Positions 10,924-24,193 are shown, numbered from the stretch's first letter. The stretch: DNA of 64,000 nucleotides from Thauera humireducens (GCF_001051995.2 NZ_CP014646.1:2976001-3040000); one strand, 5' to 3'. Numbers and translations: made by a program. Notes: generated by a model from the sequence alone, not told the origin.

Positions 10924-11634
10924 TTATCGCGCGGCGGAAAGCTGCGGTGCCTGGGTCGAGAATCGGTAGCCACTGCCACGCACCGTCTGGATCAGGGCGT
11001 CATGCCCGGTGGGTTCGAGCGCACAGCGCAGGCGGCGGATGTGGACATCGACCGTTCGCTCCTCGACGAAGACGTGATCGCCCCACACCTGGTCGAGAAG
11101 TTGCGCCCGCGAATGCACACGCTCGGGGTGGGTCATCAGGAAGTGCAGCAGGCGGAACTCGGTCGGTCCGAGCGCCAGCGCCTCGTCTCCCGCGGTGACG
11201 CGGTGGGTGGTCGGGTCGAGGCGCAGGCCACCGAGTTCGACCGCGTCTTCCGTCGCCTGCGGCGCCCGGCGACGCAGCACCGCCTTGATGCGGGCCACCA
11301 GTTCGCGCGGACTGAAAGGCTTGGTGATGTAATCGTCTGCCCCGGTCTCCAGCCCCATCACCTTGTCCTGCTCCTCGCCACGGGCGGTGAGCATGATGAT
11401 CGGAATCGCACGGGTACGCTCGTCAGCGCGCAGGCGGCGGGCAAACTCGATGCCGGATGCGCCCGGCAGCATCCAGTCGAGCAGGATCAGGTCGGGCAGC
11501 GCCTCGCGCACGATGCGCTGGGCCGACTCGGCATCCGATGCACGCACCACGTGGTGGCCGGCACGATTGAGGTTGGCGGCGATCAGCTCCTGGATCGCCG
11601 GTTCGTCTTCCACGAGCAAAATGTTTGCTGGCAT
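10924..11634 (-). CDS. phoB: PhoB, phosphate regulon response regulator
   Basis: 236 residues (E. coli PhoB has 229). The receiver domain has the acidic pair in LLVEDE, the phospho-acceptor Asp in ILLDWMLPG (near residue 54), and Lys in KPFSPREL. The C-terminal winged-helix OmpR/PhoB domain has [26 protein letters not shown] and YRF near the end. It activates phosphate-scavenging genes on phosphorylation by PhoR, the next gene downstream. A Pho-box-like repeat lies upstream, so autoregulation is likely. Confidence 0.96.
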   Translation of the reverse strand: MPANILLVEDEPAIQELIAANLNRAGHHVVRASDAESAQRIVREALPDLILLDWMLPGASGIEFARRLRADERTRAIPIIMLTARGEEQDKVMGLETGADDYITKPFSPRELVARIKAVLRRRAPQATEDAVELGGLRLDPTTHRVTAGDEALALGPTEFRLLHFLMTHPERVHSRAQLLDQVWGDHVFVEERTVDVHIRRLRCALEPTGHDALIQTVRGSGYRFSTQAPQLSAAR

Positions 11635-11674
11635 GCTGTTGACTCCGGTTGGCTCGCGCAGTGTATTTCAGGTA

Positions 11675-11692
11675 TTTGACGTTTTGATGACG
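11675..11692 (-). promoter_or_regulatory. Pho-box-like direct repeat upstream of phoB
   Basis: On the minus strand CGTCATCAAAACGTCAAAT has two GTCA units 11 bases apart separated by an A-rich spacer, the pattern of the PhoB box (TGTCA-N6-TGTCA). It lies 41-58 bases before the phoB ATG. It touches a perfect palindrome TGACGCGTCA at 11688-11697. Confidence 0.45.
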
Positions 11693-11789
11693 CGTCATGC
11701 ACCTGAAACACGAATGCGGCTTTGCCGTGCCAGGGCTGGGGAGGGGTGATTCGGGTATGATTGTGGCCCCCGAATGCGAGGCTATCGCC

Positions 11790-12212
11790 ATGGCCGGACT
11801 GGATCAGAACACCCCGCTCCCCACCGAGATCACGCTGCACAGCCAGTCGAGGCGGCTCGAGATCGCCTTCGACGATGGCAGCCGCTTCACGCTGCCCTTC
11901 GAGTTCCTGCGCGTGCATTCTCCGTCGGCCGAGGTGCGTGGTCACGGCCCCGGCCAGGAGACGCTGCAGCAGGGCAAGCGCGACGTCGACGTGGTCGACC
12001 TGCAGCCGGTGGGCAACTATGCGATCCGCCCGGTGTTCTCGGACGGCCACGACAGCGGGCTGTATTCCTGGGACTACCTCTACATGCTCGGCCAGCAGCA
12101 GGACGCGCTGTGGCAGGACTATCTCGACCGCCTGGAGCAGGCGGGCGGCACCCGCGACCCCGCCAAGGTGCCTCCGCCGGCACCCAAGGGCGGCTGCGGA
12201 CACCATCACTGA
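11790..12212 (+). CDS. DUF971 / gamma-butyrobetaine hydroxylase-like N-terminal domain protein
   Basis: 140 residues from ATG 11790 ([20 protein letters not shown]). The domain shows [43 protein letters not shown] and a C-terminal GGCGHHH tail. DUF971 proteins resemble the N-terminal domain of gamma-butyrobetaine dioxygenase and sit next to ubiE in many beta- and gammaproteobacteria. The Cys/His tail could bind metal; this is inference. The ubiE ATG is 8 bases after its stop, so the two genes are one operon. Confidence 0.85.
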   Translation: MAGLDQNTPLPTEITLHSQSRRLEIAFDDGSRFTLPFEFLRVHSPSAEVRGHGPGQETLQQGKRDVDVVDLQPVGNYAIRPVFSDGHDSGLYSWDYLYMLGQQQDALWQDYLDRLEQAGGTRDPAKVPPPAPKGGCGHHH

Positions 12213-12219
12213 GACGATC

Positions 12220-12957
12220 ATGAGCGACAAGACCACGCACTTCGGCTTCCAGACGGTTGCCGAGGAGGCCAAGGAAAAGAAGGTGGCCGAGGTGTTTTCC
12301 TCGGTCGCGCAGAAGTACGACGTGATGAACGACCTGATGTCGTTCGGCCTGCACCGGATCTGGAAGCACTTCACGATCCAGATCTCCGGCGTACGCGAGG
12401 GTGACCGTGTGCTGGACGTCGCCGGTGGCACGGCCGACCTGTCGCTCGCCTTCGCGCGCAAGGTCGGCCCCAAGGGCCAGGTGTGGCTGACCGACATCAA
12501 CCACGCGATGCTGTCGCGTGGCCGCGACCGCATGGTCGACCACGGCTTCACGATGCCGACCGCACAGTGCAACGCCGAGAAACTGCCCTTCCCTGACGAC
12601 TGGTTCGACTGCGTCACCGTGGCCTTCGGCCTGCGTAACATGACGCACAAGGAGGTCGCGCTGGCCGAGATGCGCCGTGTGCTGCGCCCCGGCGGCCGAC
12701 TGCTGGTGCTCGAGTTCTCGCGGGTGTGGAAACCGCTGTCGCCGCTCTACGACCTCTACTCGTTCAAGCTCCTGCCATGGATGGGCGAGAAGGTGGCAAA
12801 CGATGCGGAAAGCTACCGTTACCTCGCCGAATCGATCCGCATGCACCCTGGGCAGGAAGAACTGAAGGCGATGATGGAACAAGTCGGCCTTGCGCGTGTC
12901 GATTACTTCAACCTCAGCGCGGGCGTCGTCGCCCTGCACCGTGGCTACAAGATCTGA
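12220..12957 (+). CDS. ubiE: UbiE, ubiquinone/menaquinone C-methyltransferase
   Basis: 245 residues from ATG 12220 ([18 protein letters not shown]). Class I SAM-methyltransferase with UbiE signatures: [17 protein letters not shown], the SAM loop [35 protein letters not shown] and [15 protein letters not shown]. UbiE methylates the benzoquinol ring in ubiquinone synthesis. It follows the DUF971 gene and precedes the Tim44-like gene and ubiJ, so this is a quinone-biosynthesis operon. Confidence 0.97.
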   Translation: MSDKTTHFGFQTVAEEAKEKKVAEVFSSVAQKYDVMNDLMSFGLHRIWKHFTIQISGVREGDRVLDVAGGTADLSLAFARKVGPKGQVWLTDINHAMLSRGRDRMVDHGFTMPTAQCNAEKLPFPDDWFDCVTVAFGLRNMTHKEVALAEMRRVLRPGGRLLVLEFSRVWKPLSPLYDLYSFKLLPWMGEKVANDAESYRYLAESIRMHPGQEELKAMMEQVGLARVDYFNLSAGVVALHRGYKI

Positions 12958-12976
12958 ACCTGGAGACTGACCAAAG

Positions 12977-13843
12977 ATGAAAAACTTCTTCCTCACCCTG
13001 ATCGTTGCCGTGCTGTCGTTCGGCTTCGGCGTGCCCGAAGCGGAGGCCAAGCGCCTTGGCGGCGGCAGCAGCTTCGGCATGCAGCGCCAGGCGACGCCTC
13101 AGCAGGCGCCGCGCCAGCCTGCCGCCACCCAGACGCCCGCCTCGGCCGCAACCCCGGCCGCCGCACCGAAGCGCTCGTGGATGGGTCCGGTCGCCGGCCT
13201 CGCCGCTGGCCTGGGTCTTGCCGCCCTGTTCTCGCACCTTGGCCTCGGTGAAGAAATGGCATCGTTCATGATGATCCTGCTGCTGGCCGTCGCAGCCTTC
13301 TTCATCTTCCGCCTGCTGTTCCGCCGCGGCGGTAGCACCCAGCAAAGCCAGAACCTGCAGTACGCGGGCGCAGGCGCCGCTGCGGGTGGCGCCACGCCGC
13401 TGCGTCCGGCTCCGGTCGCTGCCCCGATGTCGGGCACCAGCGCTGCCGCCTCGGGCCTGGACAAGGCGATCGCGGAGGGGTTTGACGTGCAGGGTTTCGC
13501 ACGCCAGGCCAAGCTCAACTTCATCCGCCTCCAGGCTGCCAACGATGCCGGCAACCTCGAAGACCTGCGTGAATTCACCACGCCGGAAGTCTTTGCCGAG
13601 ATCCGCATGCAGCTCAGCGAGCGCGGCACCGTGGAGCAGCGTACCGATGTGGTCGAGCTGAACGCCGACGTGGTCGACGTCGAAGAGGACAATGGCCGCT
13701 ACGTCGTCAGCGTCCGCTTCAACGGCCTGTTGCGCGAGCATGAGGGCGCTGCCCCGGCCCCCTTTGACGAGATCTGGCACCTGACCAAGCAGGTCAGTGG
13801 CAGCGGTGGCTGGCTGATCGCCGGCATCCAGCAGATCAGCTGA
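12977..13843 (+). CDS. Tim44-like domain membrane protein
   Basis: 288 residues. A signal/anchor (MKNFFLTLIVAVLSFGFGVP) is followed by an Ala/Pro/Gln-rich linker (about residues 35-70), two close hydrophobic segments (about 72-85 and 95-112), a second low-complexity Ala/Gly/Thr linker, and a C-terminal Tim44-like domain (about 160-288) ending DEIWHLTKQ and WLIAGIQQIS. Bacterial Tim44-like proteins are membrane proteins of poorly known role. It begins 19 bases after ubiE and is closed by a strong terminator, while ubiJ follows. Confidence 0.85.
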   Translation: MKNFFLTLIVAVLSFGFGVPEAEAKRLGGGSSFGMQRQATPQQAPRQPAATQTPASAATPAAAPKRSWMGPVAGLAAGLGLAALFSHLGLGEEMASFMMILLLAVAAFFIFRLLFRRGGSTQQSQNLQYAGAGAAAGGATPLRPAPVAAPMSGTSAAASGLDKAIAEGFDVQGFARQAKLNFIRLQAANDAGNLEDLREFTTPEVFAEIRMQLSERGTVEQRTDVVELNADVVDVEEDNGRYVVSVRFNGLLREHEGAAPAPFDEIWHLTKQVSGSGGWLIAGIQQIS

Positions 13844-13858
13844 TCGTCGTATCATCGA

Positions 13859-13891
13859 CGGGGAGGCCCAAGGGCCTCCCCGTTTTGTTTT
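13859..13891 (+). terminator. Terminator after the Tim44-like gene
   Basis: Perfect 11-bp stem (13859-13869 with 13872-13882), with two unpaired A in the middle as drawn (so the inner pairs open in practice), followed by TTTTGTTTT. A classical intrinsic terminator. It stands between the Tim44-like gene and ubiJ, so ubiJ may need read-through or its own promoter. Confidence 0.9.
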
Positions 13892-13929
13892 CAGCACCGC
13901 CTTTTCGTACCTTTCCCGGCTCAGACACC

Positions 13930-14511
13930 ATGCTGTCCAGCGCTTTCCTTTCCGCTACCAATCACCTGTTGTCGCAATCGGGCTGGGCGCGCACCCGCCT
14001 GCAGCCGCACGCCGGACGTACCGCGCGCCTGGCGATTGCACCGCTCGCGGAACTCGACTTTTCGGTTTCCGCGGAAGGCTATCTTGCGGCCTGGTCGGGC
14101 GAGGACGCGCCCGAAGTGCTGTTGCGGCTCGCGGCAGTCGATCTGCCCAGGCTCCTGGTCGATGGCCTCGAGACGGCAATGCGCCATGTACGCATCGAAG
14201 GCAATGCGGAGTTCGCCGACGCTCTGGGTTTCGTGTTCCGCCACCTGCGCTGGGATGCGGAAGAGGACCTGTCGCGCGTGTTCGGCGACATTGCCGCCCA
14301 TCGCCTGGTCGAAGGCGGCAAGCACCTGGTCGGCGAGGGTCGGCGGTCGCTCGAACGCGCGAGCGGCAACCTGGCCGAGTACCTCACCGAAGAGTCCCCG
14401 CTGCTCGTTCCGCGCAATGCGCTTGCCGAGCTGTCGCAGGACGTCATCGCACTGCGCGACGCGCTGGGCCGCCTCGACAAGCGGGTGTCCCGCCTCGAGG
14501 GGCGGCGCTGA
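13930..14511 (+). CDS. ubiJ: UbiJ, ubiquinone biosynthesis accessory factor (SCP2 domain)
   Basis: 193 residues from ATG 13930 (MLSSAFLSATNHLLSQSGWA). An SCP2-like sterol-carrier domain (about 10-115) is followed by the UbiJ helical region: NAEFADALGFVFRHLRWDAEEDLSRVFGDI and a coiled C-terminus (DVIALRDALGRLDKRVSRLE). UbiJ binds ubiquinone intermediates and helps assemble the Ubi complex. Usual order is ubiE-ubiJ-ubiB; here a Tim44-like gene intervenes, and no ubiB follows. Confidence 0.88.
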   Translation: MLSSAFLSATNHLLSQSGWARTRLQPHAGRTARLAIAPLAELDFSVSAEGYLAAWSGEDAPEVLLRLAAVDLPRLLVDGLETAMRHVRIEGNAEFADALGFVFRHLRWDAEEDLSRVFGDIAAHRLVEGGKHLVGEGRRSLERASGNLAEYLTEESPLLVPRNALAELSQDVIALRDALGRLDKRVSRLEGRR

Positions 14512-14551
14512 CCGGCACGCCATCCGAGTCGGACAGGCCAAACACCGAACC

Positions 14552-14584
14552 AAAAAAAAAGCAGCTCCGGAGAGCTGCTTTTTT
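14552..14584. terminator. Bidirectional terminator between ubiJ and atpC
   Basis: A GCAGCTC stem (14561-14567) pairs with GAGCTGC (14572-14578); nine A precede and six T follow, so an A/T-flanked hairpin works on both strands. It serves the converging ubiJ (plus) and atp (minus) transcripts. Confidence 0.92.
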
Positions 14585-14620
14585 CTTCCTGCTCCATCGA
14601 TCGACGGAGCGGAGACGCGA

Positions 14621-15046
14621 TCAGTGACCGCGCTTGCGCAGGCGCTCGATCGCAGCGAGTTGTGCCACTGCTTCCATGAGCTCGGCCTGGGCCTTGGCAT
14701 AGTCCAGACGCGCGGTCTGGTTCGCCATCGCCTCTTCGGCTTTCTTCTTGGCTTCCAGCGCCTTCGCTTCGTCCAGATCCTTGCCGCGGATCGCGGTGTC
14801 GGCAAGCACCGTCACCAGACCCGGCTGAACCTCGAGCAAACCACCGGCAACGAAAACAAGCTCTTCTTCCGCCTGATTCGGAACCTTGACCCGCACCGCA
14901 CCCGGTTTGATCCGGGTCATCAGCGGCATGTGGCCGGGCAGAATGCCGAGTTCACCCGCCTCACCAGGCAGCGCGACAAATTCTGCCAGCCCGGAGAAGA
15001 TCTGCTCTTCCGCGCTGACGATGTCGACATGAACCGTCATAGCCAT
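14621..15046 (-). CDS. atpC: ATP synthase F1 subunit epsilon
   Basis: 141 residues. Beta-barrel domain with [43 protein letters not shown], the family's signature, then the helical C-terminal hairpin ([17 protein letters not shown]). Epsilon sits in the central stalk and can inhibit ATP hydrolysis. MTVHV two codons later is an alternative start. Last gene of the atp operon. Confidence 0.96.
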   Translation of the reverse strand: MAMTVHVDIVSAEEQIFSGLAEFVALPGEAGELGILPGHMPLMTRIKPGAVRVKVPNQAEEELVFVAGGLLEVQPGLVTVLADTAIRGKDLDEAKALEAKKKAEEAMANQTARLDYAKAQAELMEAVAQLAAIERLRKRGH

Positions 15047-15099
15047 GTTGTTTCCTTTTCAAATCCGCGCGACACCGAGGCGCCGCGCGGGCGGACGAA

Positions 15100-16515
<1,416 letters not shown>

Positions 16516-16526
16516 TCAATAATCCG

Positions 16527-17396
16527 TTACACCGCGGCGGCGCCGCCGACGATTTCCGACAGCTCCTTCGTGATCGCGGCCTGGCGGGTCTTGTTGTAGA
16601 CCAGCTGCAGTTCGCCAATCACGTTCTTGGCATTGTCGGAAGCGGCCTTCATTGCCACCATGCGCGCGCTCTGTTCGGATGCCATGTTCTCGGCCACCGC
16701 CTGGTACACCAGTGCCTCGACGTAGCGCACCAGCAACTCGTCGATGACGACCTGCGGATCAGGCTCGTAGAGGTAATCCCACGAGCTCTCGGGCGTACCG
16801 AGCTGGTCACCGGTCAGGGGCAACAACTGTTCGAGCACCGGCTCCTGCTTCATCGTGTTGATGAAGCGGGTGTAAGCCACGTAAACCGCGTCGAGCTCGT
16901 CGTTCTGGAACGCATCGAGCATGACCTTGACCGGACCGATCAGCTTTTCCAGGTGCGGCGTGTCACCCAACTGCGTGACGTTCGACACCACCTTGGCGCC
17001 CATGCGCTGCATGAAACCCAGACCCTTGTTGCCGATGGCGCAGGCACGGATCTCGGTCACGCCCGAGGACTCCCAGTCCTTCATCGCGTTGAGCGCGATA
17101 CGCTGGACGTTGGTGTTGAGGCCACCGCACAAACCCTTGTCGGTGGTCACCAGGATCAGCCCCACCCGCTTGACCTGGTCCTTATGGACCAGGAACGGGT
17201 GCTTGTAGTCGGTCACATTGGCCTGGGACAGGTTCGCGGCGAGTCGGCGGATCTTCTCGGCAAAGGGGCGGGCGGCACGCATCCGGTCCTGCGCCTTGCG
17301 CATCTTGGATGCAGCCACCATCTCCATGGCCTTCGTGATCTTGCGCGTGTTTTGCACGCTCTTGATCTTGGTACGGATTTCCTTACCGCTAGCCAT
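16527..17396 (-). CDS. atpG: ATP synthase F1 subunit gamma
   Basis: 289 residues. It has the conserved N-terminal helix ([30 protein letters not shown]), [15 protein letters not shown], and the C-terminal helix with [40 protein letters not shown]. These two helices form the rotating shaft. It lies between atpA and atpD in the canonical order. Confidence 0.98.
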   Translation of the reverse strand: MASGKEIRTKIKSVQNTRKITKAMEMVAASKMRKAQDRMRAARPFAEKIRRLAANLSQANVTDYKHPFLVHKDQVKRVGLILVTTDKGLCGGLNTNVQRIALNAMKDWESSGVTEIRACAIGNKGLGFMQRMGAKVVSNVTQLGDTPHLEKLIGPVKVMLDAFQNDELDAVYVAYTRFINTMKQEPVLEQLLPLTGDQLGTPESSWDYLYEPDPQVVIDELLVRYVEALVYQAVAENMASEQSARMVAMKAASDNAKNVIGELQLVYNKTRQAAITKELSEIVGGAAAV

Positions 17397-17417
17397 ATTC
17401 CGTCTCCCTCGCCGGCC

Positions 17418-18956
<1,539 letters not shown>

Positions 18957-18969
18957 AGTTTTTATGCTC

Positions 18970-19503
18970 CTAGTTCTTTAGCGCAGCGGCCATGTTCGCG
19001 AGCTTGCCGCGGACCGAGGCGTCGATGACTTCGTCGCCGACGGCGATGCGAACCCCGCCGATGAGGGCAGGGTCGATGTGGACCTGGACATTCAGTTTGG
19101 CCTTGAAGCGCGCTTCGAGGTCAGCCTTGAGCGAGGTCAGCGTTGCATCGTCGAGGGGGAAGGCAGAGGCGATTTCCGCCTCGAGGACACCTTCGTGTTC
19201 GTTCTTCAGTGCAACGAACAGGTCACGGATCTCGGGAAGCACCTGCAGGCGTTCGTTATCCACGAGGACACGGACGAAATTCTGCTGTTCTGCGGACAGG
19301 GTCCCAGCCACATCCAGCACCAGCTGCACGAGCTGGCCGGCGGTGAGCTTGGGATCGGAAATGCAGGCCCGCATGGTGGAATCGGCCGCCAGTGCGGCGA
19401 GCCGATCCAGTGCTTCCGACCAAGGCCCCAGCGCACCTGCCCCGCGAGCCAGCTCGAAGGCGGCATCCGCATAGGGGCGCGCGATGGTGACGTTCTCGGC
19501 CAT
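18970..19503 (-). CDS. atpH: ATP synthase F1 subunit delta
   Basis: 177 residues. It starts [19 protein letters not shown], with the conserved ARPYA motif; the C-terminus carries [32 protein letters not shown], the OSCP/delta signature. Delta caps F1 and connects it to the b-subunit stator. It starts 3 bases after the atpF stop. Confidence 0.96.
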   Translation of the reverse strand: MAENVTIARPYADAAFELARGAGALGPWSEALDRLAALAADSTMRACISDPKLTAGQLVQLVLDVAGTLSAEQQNFVRVLVDNERLQVLPEIRDLFVALKNEHEGVLEAEIASAFPLDDATLTSLKADLEARFKAKLNVQVHIDPALIGGVRIAVGDEVIDASVRGKLANMAAALKN

Positions 19504-19506
19504 GAC

Positions 19507-19980
19507 TTATTGCAGTTCCTGTTTCAGGTTGGCAAGCAGTTCGCCGTGCACCTGGGCGTTGATTTCACGGCGCAGAATCTTCTCGGCACCAGCAACAGCC
19601 AGATTGGCGACCTGGTCGCGCAGAGCTTCCTTGGCGCGCTGTGCGGCTACACCGGCTTCGGCCTCGGCGGCTTCACGGGCGGCCGCGATGATGCGGCTGG
19701 CTTCGGCGCGGGCTTCGTCGATCAGCTGGCTCGCCTGCTTTTCAGCAGAGGACCGCACATCACCCGCGGATTCGCGGGCCTTGCGCAGTTCCTCGACGAC
19801 CTTCTTCTCGGCGAGTGCCAGATCAGCCTTGGCCTTGTCCGCAGCTGCCAGCCCGTCGGCGATTTTCTTCGCACGCTCGTCCAGTGCCTTCACGATGGGC
19901 GGCCACACGAATTTCATCGTGAACCACGCCAGAATGAAGAACACAACGAGCTGGGCTATCAGAGTTGCGTTCAAATTCAC
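19507..19980 (-). CDS. atpF: ATP synthase Fo subunit b
   Basis: 157 residues. One N-terminal membrane segment ([23 protein letters not shown]) is followed by a long charged, alanine-rich helix ([20 protein letters not shown] onward) typical of the b-subunit stator. It connects Fo a to delta and alpha on F1. Confidence 0.96.
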   Translation of the reverse strand: MNLNATLIAQLVVFFILAWFTMKFVWPPIVKALDERAKKIADGLAAADKAKADLALAEKKVVEELRKARESAGDVRSSAEKQASQLIDEARAEASRIIAAAREAAEAEAGVAAQRAKEALRDQVANLAVAGAEKILRREINAQVHGELLANLKQELQ

Positions 19981-20027
19981 GGTTCTTGGCCCTCAGGTTG
20001 GTTCAAAAAAGGATGAACTCGAACCGA

Positions 20028-20282
<255 letters not shown>

Positions 20283-20338
20283 TTAGTGGGGAAGGTGAGT
20301 TTAAAAAACCAGTACTGCTTTGAAGATGAAACTGAAAC

Positions 20339-21528
<1,190 letters not shown>

Positions 21529-21582
21529 CGGTTGTCGCGCCAGCCTGTTGCTGCAGCCGGCGACCGCCCAAAAATCCCGCGA

Positions 21583-21611
21583 ATACTAGGGGTTATCCAC
21601 AACAAAGTCAA
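21583..21611 (-). promoter_or_regulatory. Sigma-70 promoter of the atp operon
   Basis: On the minus strand TTGACT (21611-21606) is followed after 17 bases by TAGTAT (21588-21583), a near-consensus promoter 55 bases before the atpI ATG. A perfect dyad GTTGCA-T-TGCAAC (21618-21630) lies just upstream of the -35. Confidence 0.75.
21593..21601 (+). promoter_or_regulatory. DnaA box inside the atp promoter
   Basis: TTATCCACA at 21593-21601 is a perfect consensus DnaA box. It falls exactly within the 17-base spacer of the atp promoter, so bound DnaA would block RNA polymerase. Only this one box was noticed, so it is not an origin by itself. Confidence 0.6.
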
Positions 21612-21752
21612 ACTTCAGTTGCATTGCAACAATGACCCCCATAGCCGTCGTGTATCTTATACAAGTCGCCAACCGGAAGAGCGCCGGACGAGGCCCCTCG
21701 GACTGTTCCGCGGGAGGCTTGGGGGGGCGCCCACGACGCTTACTGACAAGGC

Positions 21753-23084
21753 ATGATCAAGACACGCAAGGCCACGCGCCGGGAGATCCTCGGCTGGAGC
21801 ATGTTCGACTTCGCGAACCAGGCCTACACCCTGCTGATCGTGACCGTCGTATTCGGCGACGTCTACACGCGACTCGTCGTCGGCGATGCGCCGGATTACC
21901 GCGTGGGCAATCTCCTCTGGAGCGCGGCGCTGTGCCTCAGCTACGCCCTGGTGGTCGTTGCCGCGCCGCTGCTGGGTGCCGCGATGGATGGCGGACGGGC
22001 GAAGAAGCGCATGCTCTTCGCCAGCTACGTCCTCACCGTGGCAAGTACGGCGCTGCTCTATTTCGTCGGCCCGGGCCACGTCTGGCTCGGCTTCATCCTG
22101 ATCGTGATTTCGAATGCGGCCTACTCCGCGGGCGAGTCCTTCATTGCCAGCTTCCTGCCGTTTCTCGGCGACAGCGACGAGCTGGGACGGATCTCGGGAC
22201 TGGGCTGGGCCCTGGGCTATGCCGGCGGACTGGTCTCCGCCGGCTTCGTGCTGCTAGTCCTCGGCGAGGTCGCCGCGGACAACTTCGAGCGCATCCGCTG
22301 GGTCGGCCCCTTCGCCGCGGCCTTCTTCCTGCTCGCAGCGATCCCGACCTTCATCTGGGTGCGCGAGCCCGCCATCGGGGACCGCCGTCGCTTCAACGCC
22401 GAACTGGTTCGCATCGCCTACAAGCGCGTTGCGACCACGCTTCGCAGCCTTCCGGAATTCCCGGACCTGCGCCGCCTGTTCATCTCGATTCTGTTTGCGA
22501 TGGCGGGGGTCTACGTCATCGTCGCCTTCTCGTTCATTTACGGCGCGCAGGTCATCGGCTGGAGCGAGGATACGCGGGCGCTGATGTTCGTCGTGGTGCA
22601 GATCACCGCCCTGATCGGCGCCCTGGCGTTCGGTGCGCTGCAGTCCCGCCTCGGCGGGCGGCTCACCTACGCGCTGACGCTGACGCTGTGGATCGCCGCC
22701 ATCCTGGCGATCTATTTCGTCGGCGAACTGACCACGCTGCTCAACCATTCGCTGACCCTCTCGCTGCGCGAGGAACAGGTATTCCTCTTCGCTGGGCTGC
22801 TGTCCGGCCTCAGCCTGGGGTCAAGCCAGTCGGTCGGGCGGGCGCTGGTAGGCATGTTCTCGCCCGAGGCCCGCGCAGCCGAACTGTTCGGCTACTGGGG
22901 CCTGATGAGCAAGCTGGCCGCCATCTTCGGCATCCTCGGCGTCGGCCTGCTGCAGTGGGCATTCGGGCTGCAGGGCGCAGTGCTGTTCTGCATCGTCCTG
23001 TTCGCCGCCGCACTCGTGCCGCTCGCAGGCATCGACGAGGCCCGCGGCGTCGATGCGGCGCGGCGCGCATCAGATCCAAGCTGA
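21753..23084 (+). CDS. MFS transporter, UMF1/Atg22-like family
   Basis: 443 residues with about twelve membrane segments. The start MIKTRKATRREILGWSMFDFANQAY has the W-x-x-F-D-x-A-N-Q/S motif typical of the UMF1 (Atg22-like) branch of the major facilitator superfamily; the loop AMDGGRAKKRM follows. The substrate is unknown; relatives are proposed to export or import small metabolites. Its start is 224 bases from atpI, divergent. Together with the PEP-CTERM gene it stands between atpI and parB, which are neighbours in many related genomes. Confidence 0.85.
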   Translation: MIKTRKATRREILGWSMFDFANQAYTLLIVTVVFGDVYTRLVVGDAPDYRVGNLLWSAALCLSYALVVVAAPLLGAAMDGGRAKKRMLFASYVLTVASTALLYFVGPGHVWLGFILIVISNAAYSAGESFIASFLPFLGDSDELGRISGLGWALGYAGGLVSAGFVLLVLGEVAADNFERIRWVGPFAAAFFLLAAIPTFIWVREPAIGDRRRFNAELVRIAYKRVATTLRSLPEFPDLRRLFISILFAMAGVYVIVAFSFIYGAQVIGWSEDTRALMFVVVQITALIGALAFGALQSRLGGRLTYALTLTLWIAAILAIYFVGELTTLLNHSLTLSLREEQVFLFAGLLSGLSLGSSQSVGRALVGMFSPEARAAELFGYWGLMSKLAAIFGILGVGLLQWAFGLQGAVLFCIVLFAAALVPLAGIDEARGVDAARRASDPS

Positions 23085-23123
23085 CGCCACCAACAGCCGA
23101 CGGATCTTCGGCACCCAAGGCCG

Positions 23124-23148
23124 TGTCGGAAAATCTGACAGTCTGACA
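23124..23148 (+). promoter_or_regulatory. Possible activator-binding repeats upstream of the PEP-CTERM gene
   Basis: TGTCGGA-AAA-TCTGACA (23124-23140) is a near-perfect dyad, followed by a second TCTGACA (23142-23148). It lies about 57-81 bases upstream of the sigma-54-like element, a usual distance for an enhancer-binding protein. A second dyad AAGTCTT/AAGACTT is at 23175-23196. The binding protein is unknown. Confidence 0.35.
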
Positions 23149-23204
23149 ACTCCATAAGCTCAGCTGATCCGGAAAAGTCTTGTTTCGAAAAGACTTCCGT
23201 TAAG

Positions 23205-23220
23205 TGGCATCACTCTTGCT
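23205..23220 (+). promoter_or_regulatory. Sigma-54 (RpoN)-type promoter
   Basis: TGGCATCACTCTTGCT matches the -24/-12 element (TGGCAC-N5-TTGCT) with the required 10 bases between GG and GC. It lies 84 bases before the PEP-CTERM ATG. PEP-CTERM genes in related bacteria are known to use RpoN together with PrsK/PrsR, which supports the call. Confidence 0.6.
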
Positions 23221-23303
23221 TGCAAGCTTGTTGTAAATACTGGAACGGCTTGCACGAGCACGCGTTGCTCAGCGGCTGCCAACATTCGCAAGGGAGAATA
23301 AAA

Positions 23304-24149
23304 ATGCTGTCGCAACAAACTTCCATCGGTACGAAGTGGCTGGCTACGGGCGCTGTCGCATTGCTTGCCTGCGCCGGCTCCGCACAGGCGGCCGTGACCA
23401 CTTTCGCGCAATCCGCGCTGCAGCCCACCTCCGTTCTCTACACCGACATCATCGGCGGCGGCATCGGTGACGTCGTCGTCATGACCGGTGGCGGCAATGC
23501 CAACGGCGCCGGAAATCCGAGCGGTCGCAACGACGACGGTTTTTCGGGCCCGATCAATTTCGGCTTCGACTTCACGTTCTTCGGCGCGACCTACTCGAGC
23601 TTCTACGCCAACAACAACGGCAACATCAGCTTCGGCGGCGGCAACTCGGCCTACATCCCGACCGGCCCCACCGGCGCCAGCATTCCGACGATCTCGGCCT
23701 GGTTTGGCGACGTTGATACCCGTAACCTCGACAGCGGCGTGCTCCACCTGCGCCAGGACGCTAACCAGACCATCCTGACCTGGCTGAACGTGGGCTATTA
23801 CAACGGTGCAGCCGACAAACTGAACACTTTCCAGATGATCGTGCGCGGCAACGACTACGCCATTCCCGAAGGCGAGGGCGCAATCGGCTTCTTCTGGCTC
23901 GCCATGCCGTGGGAAGTCACCAACACCAGCACGACCGCGGCCGTGGGCTTCGGTGACGGCGCCGGTAATGCCGTGGTGCTGGAGGGTTCGAACGAGCCGG
24001 GACTGAACACCGTCGTGGCCTTCAAGAAGACCTGGTTCACGACCGACCTCGACCCGGTTGACCCGAATCCGGTTCCCGAACCCGGCACGCTCGCGCTGCT
24101 TGGCCTGGGTCTGGCCGGCCTGCTGGCAGGGCGTCGCAAGCTGTCCTGA
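23304..24149 (+). CDS. PEP-CTERM sorting domain protein with a NIDO-like domain
   Basis: 281 residues from ATG 23304, preceded by AAGGGAGA. A signal peptide (MLSQQTSIGTKWLATG to AQA) is followed by a beta-rich domain with GFDFTFFGATYSSFYANNNGN and DVDTRN, resembling nidogen-type (NIDO) extracellular domains. The C-terminus is a textbook exosortase signal: VPEPGTLALLGLGLAGLL then GRRK. Such proteins are cut and exported by exosortase and linked to exopolysaccharide/biofilm. No exosortase gene is in the window. It carries its own sigma-54-like promoter and a strong terminator. Confidence 0.92.
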   Translation: MLSQQTSIGTKWLATGAVALLACAGSAQAAVTTFAQSALQPTSVLYTDIIGGGIGDVVVMTGGGNANGAGNPSGRNDDGFSGPINFGFDFTFFGATYSSFYANNNGNISFGGGNSAYIPTGPTGASIPTISAWFGDVDTRNLDSGVLHLRQDANQTILTWLNVGYYNGAADKLNTFQMIVRGNDYAIPEGEGAIGFFWLAMPWEVTNTSTTAAVGFGDGAGNAVVLEGSNEPGLNTVVAFKKTWFTTDLDPVDPNPVPEPGTLALLGLGLAGLLAGRRKLS

Positions 24150-24193
24150 TCACTGCCGAAACCCGCGCCCTCGGTGCGCGGGTTCGTCGAATG

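Noticed and set aside
21651..21663. TGTAT-CTT-ATACA dyad as promoter of the MFS gene
   Set aside because: A short AT dyad with no partner -35; could be chance.
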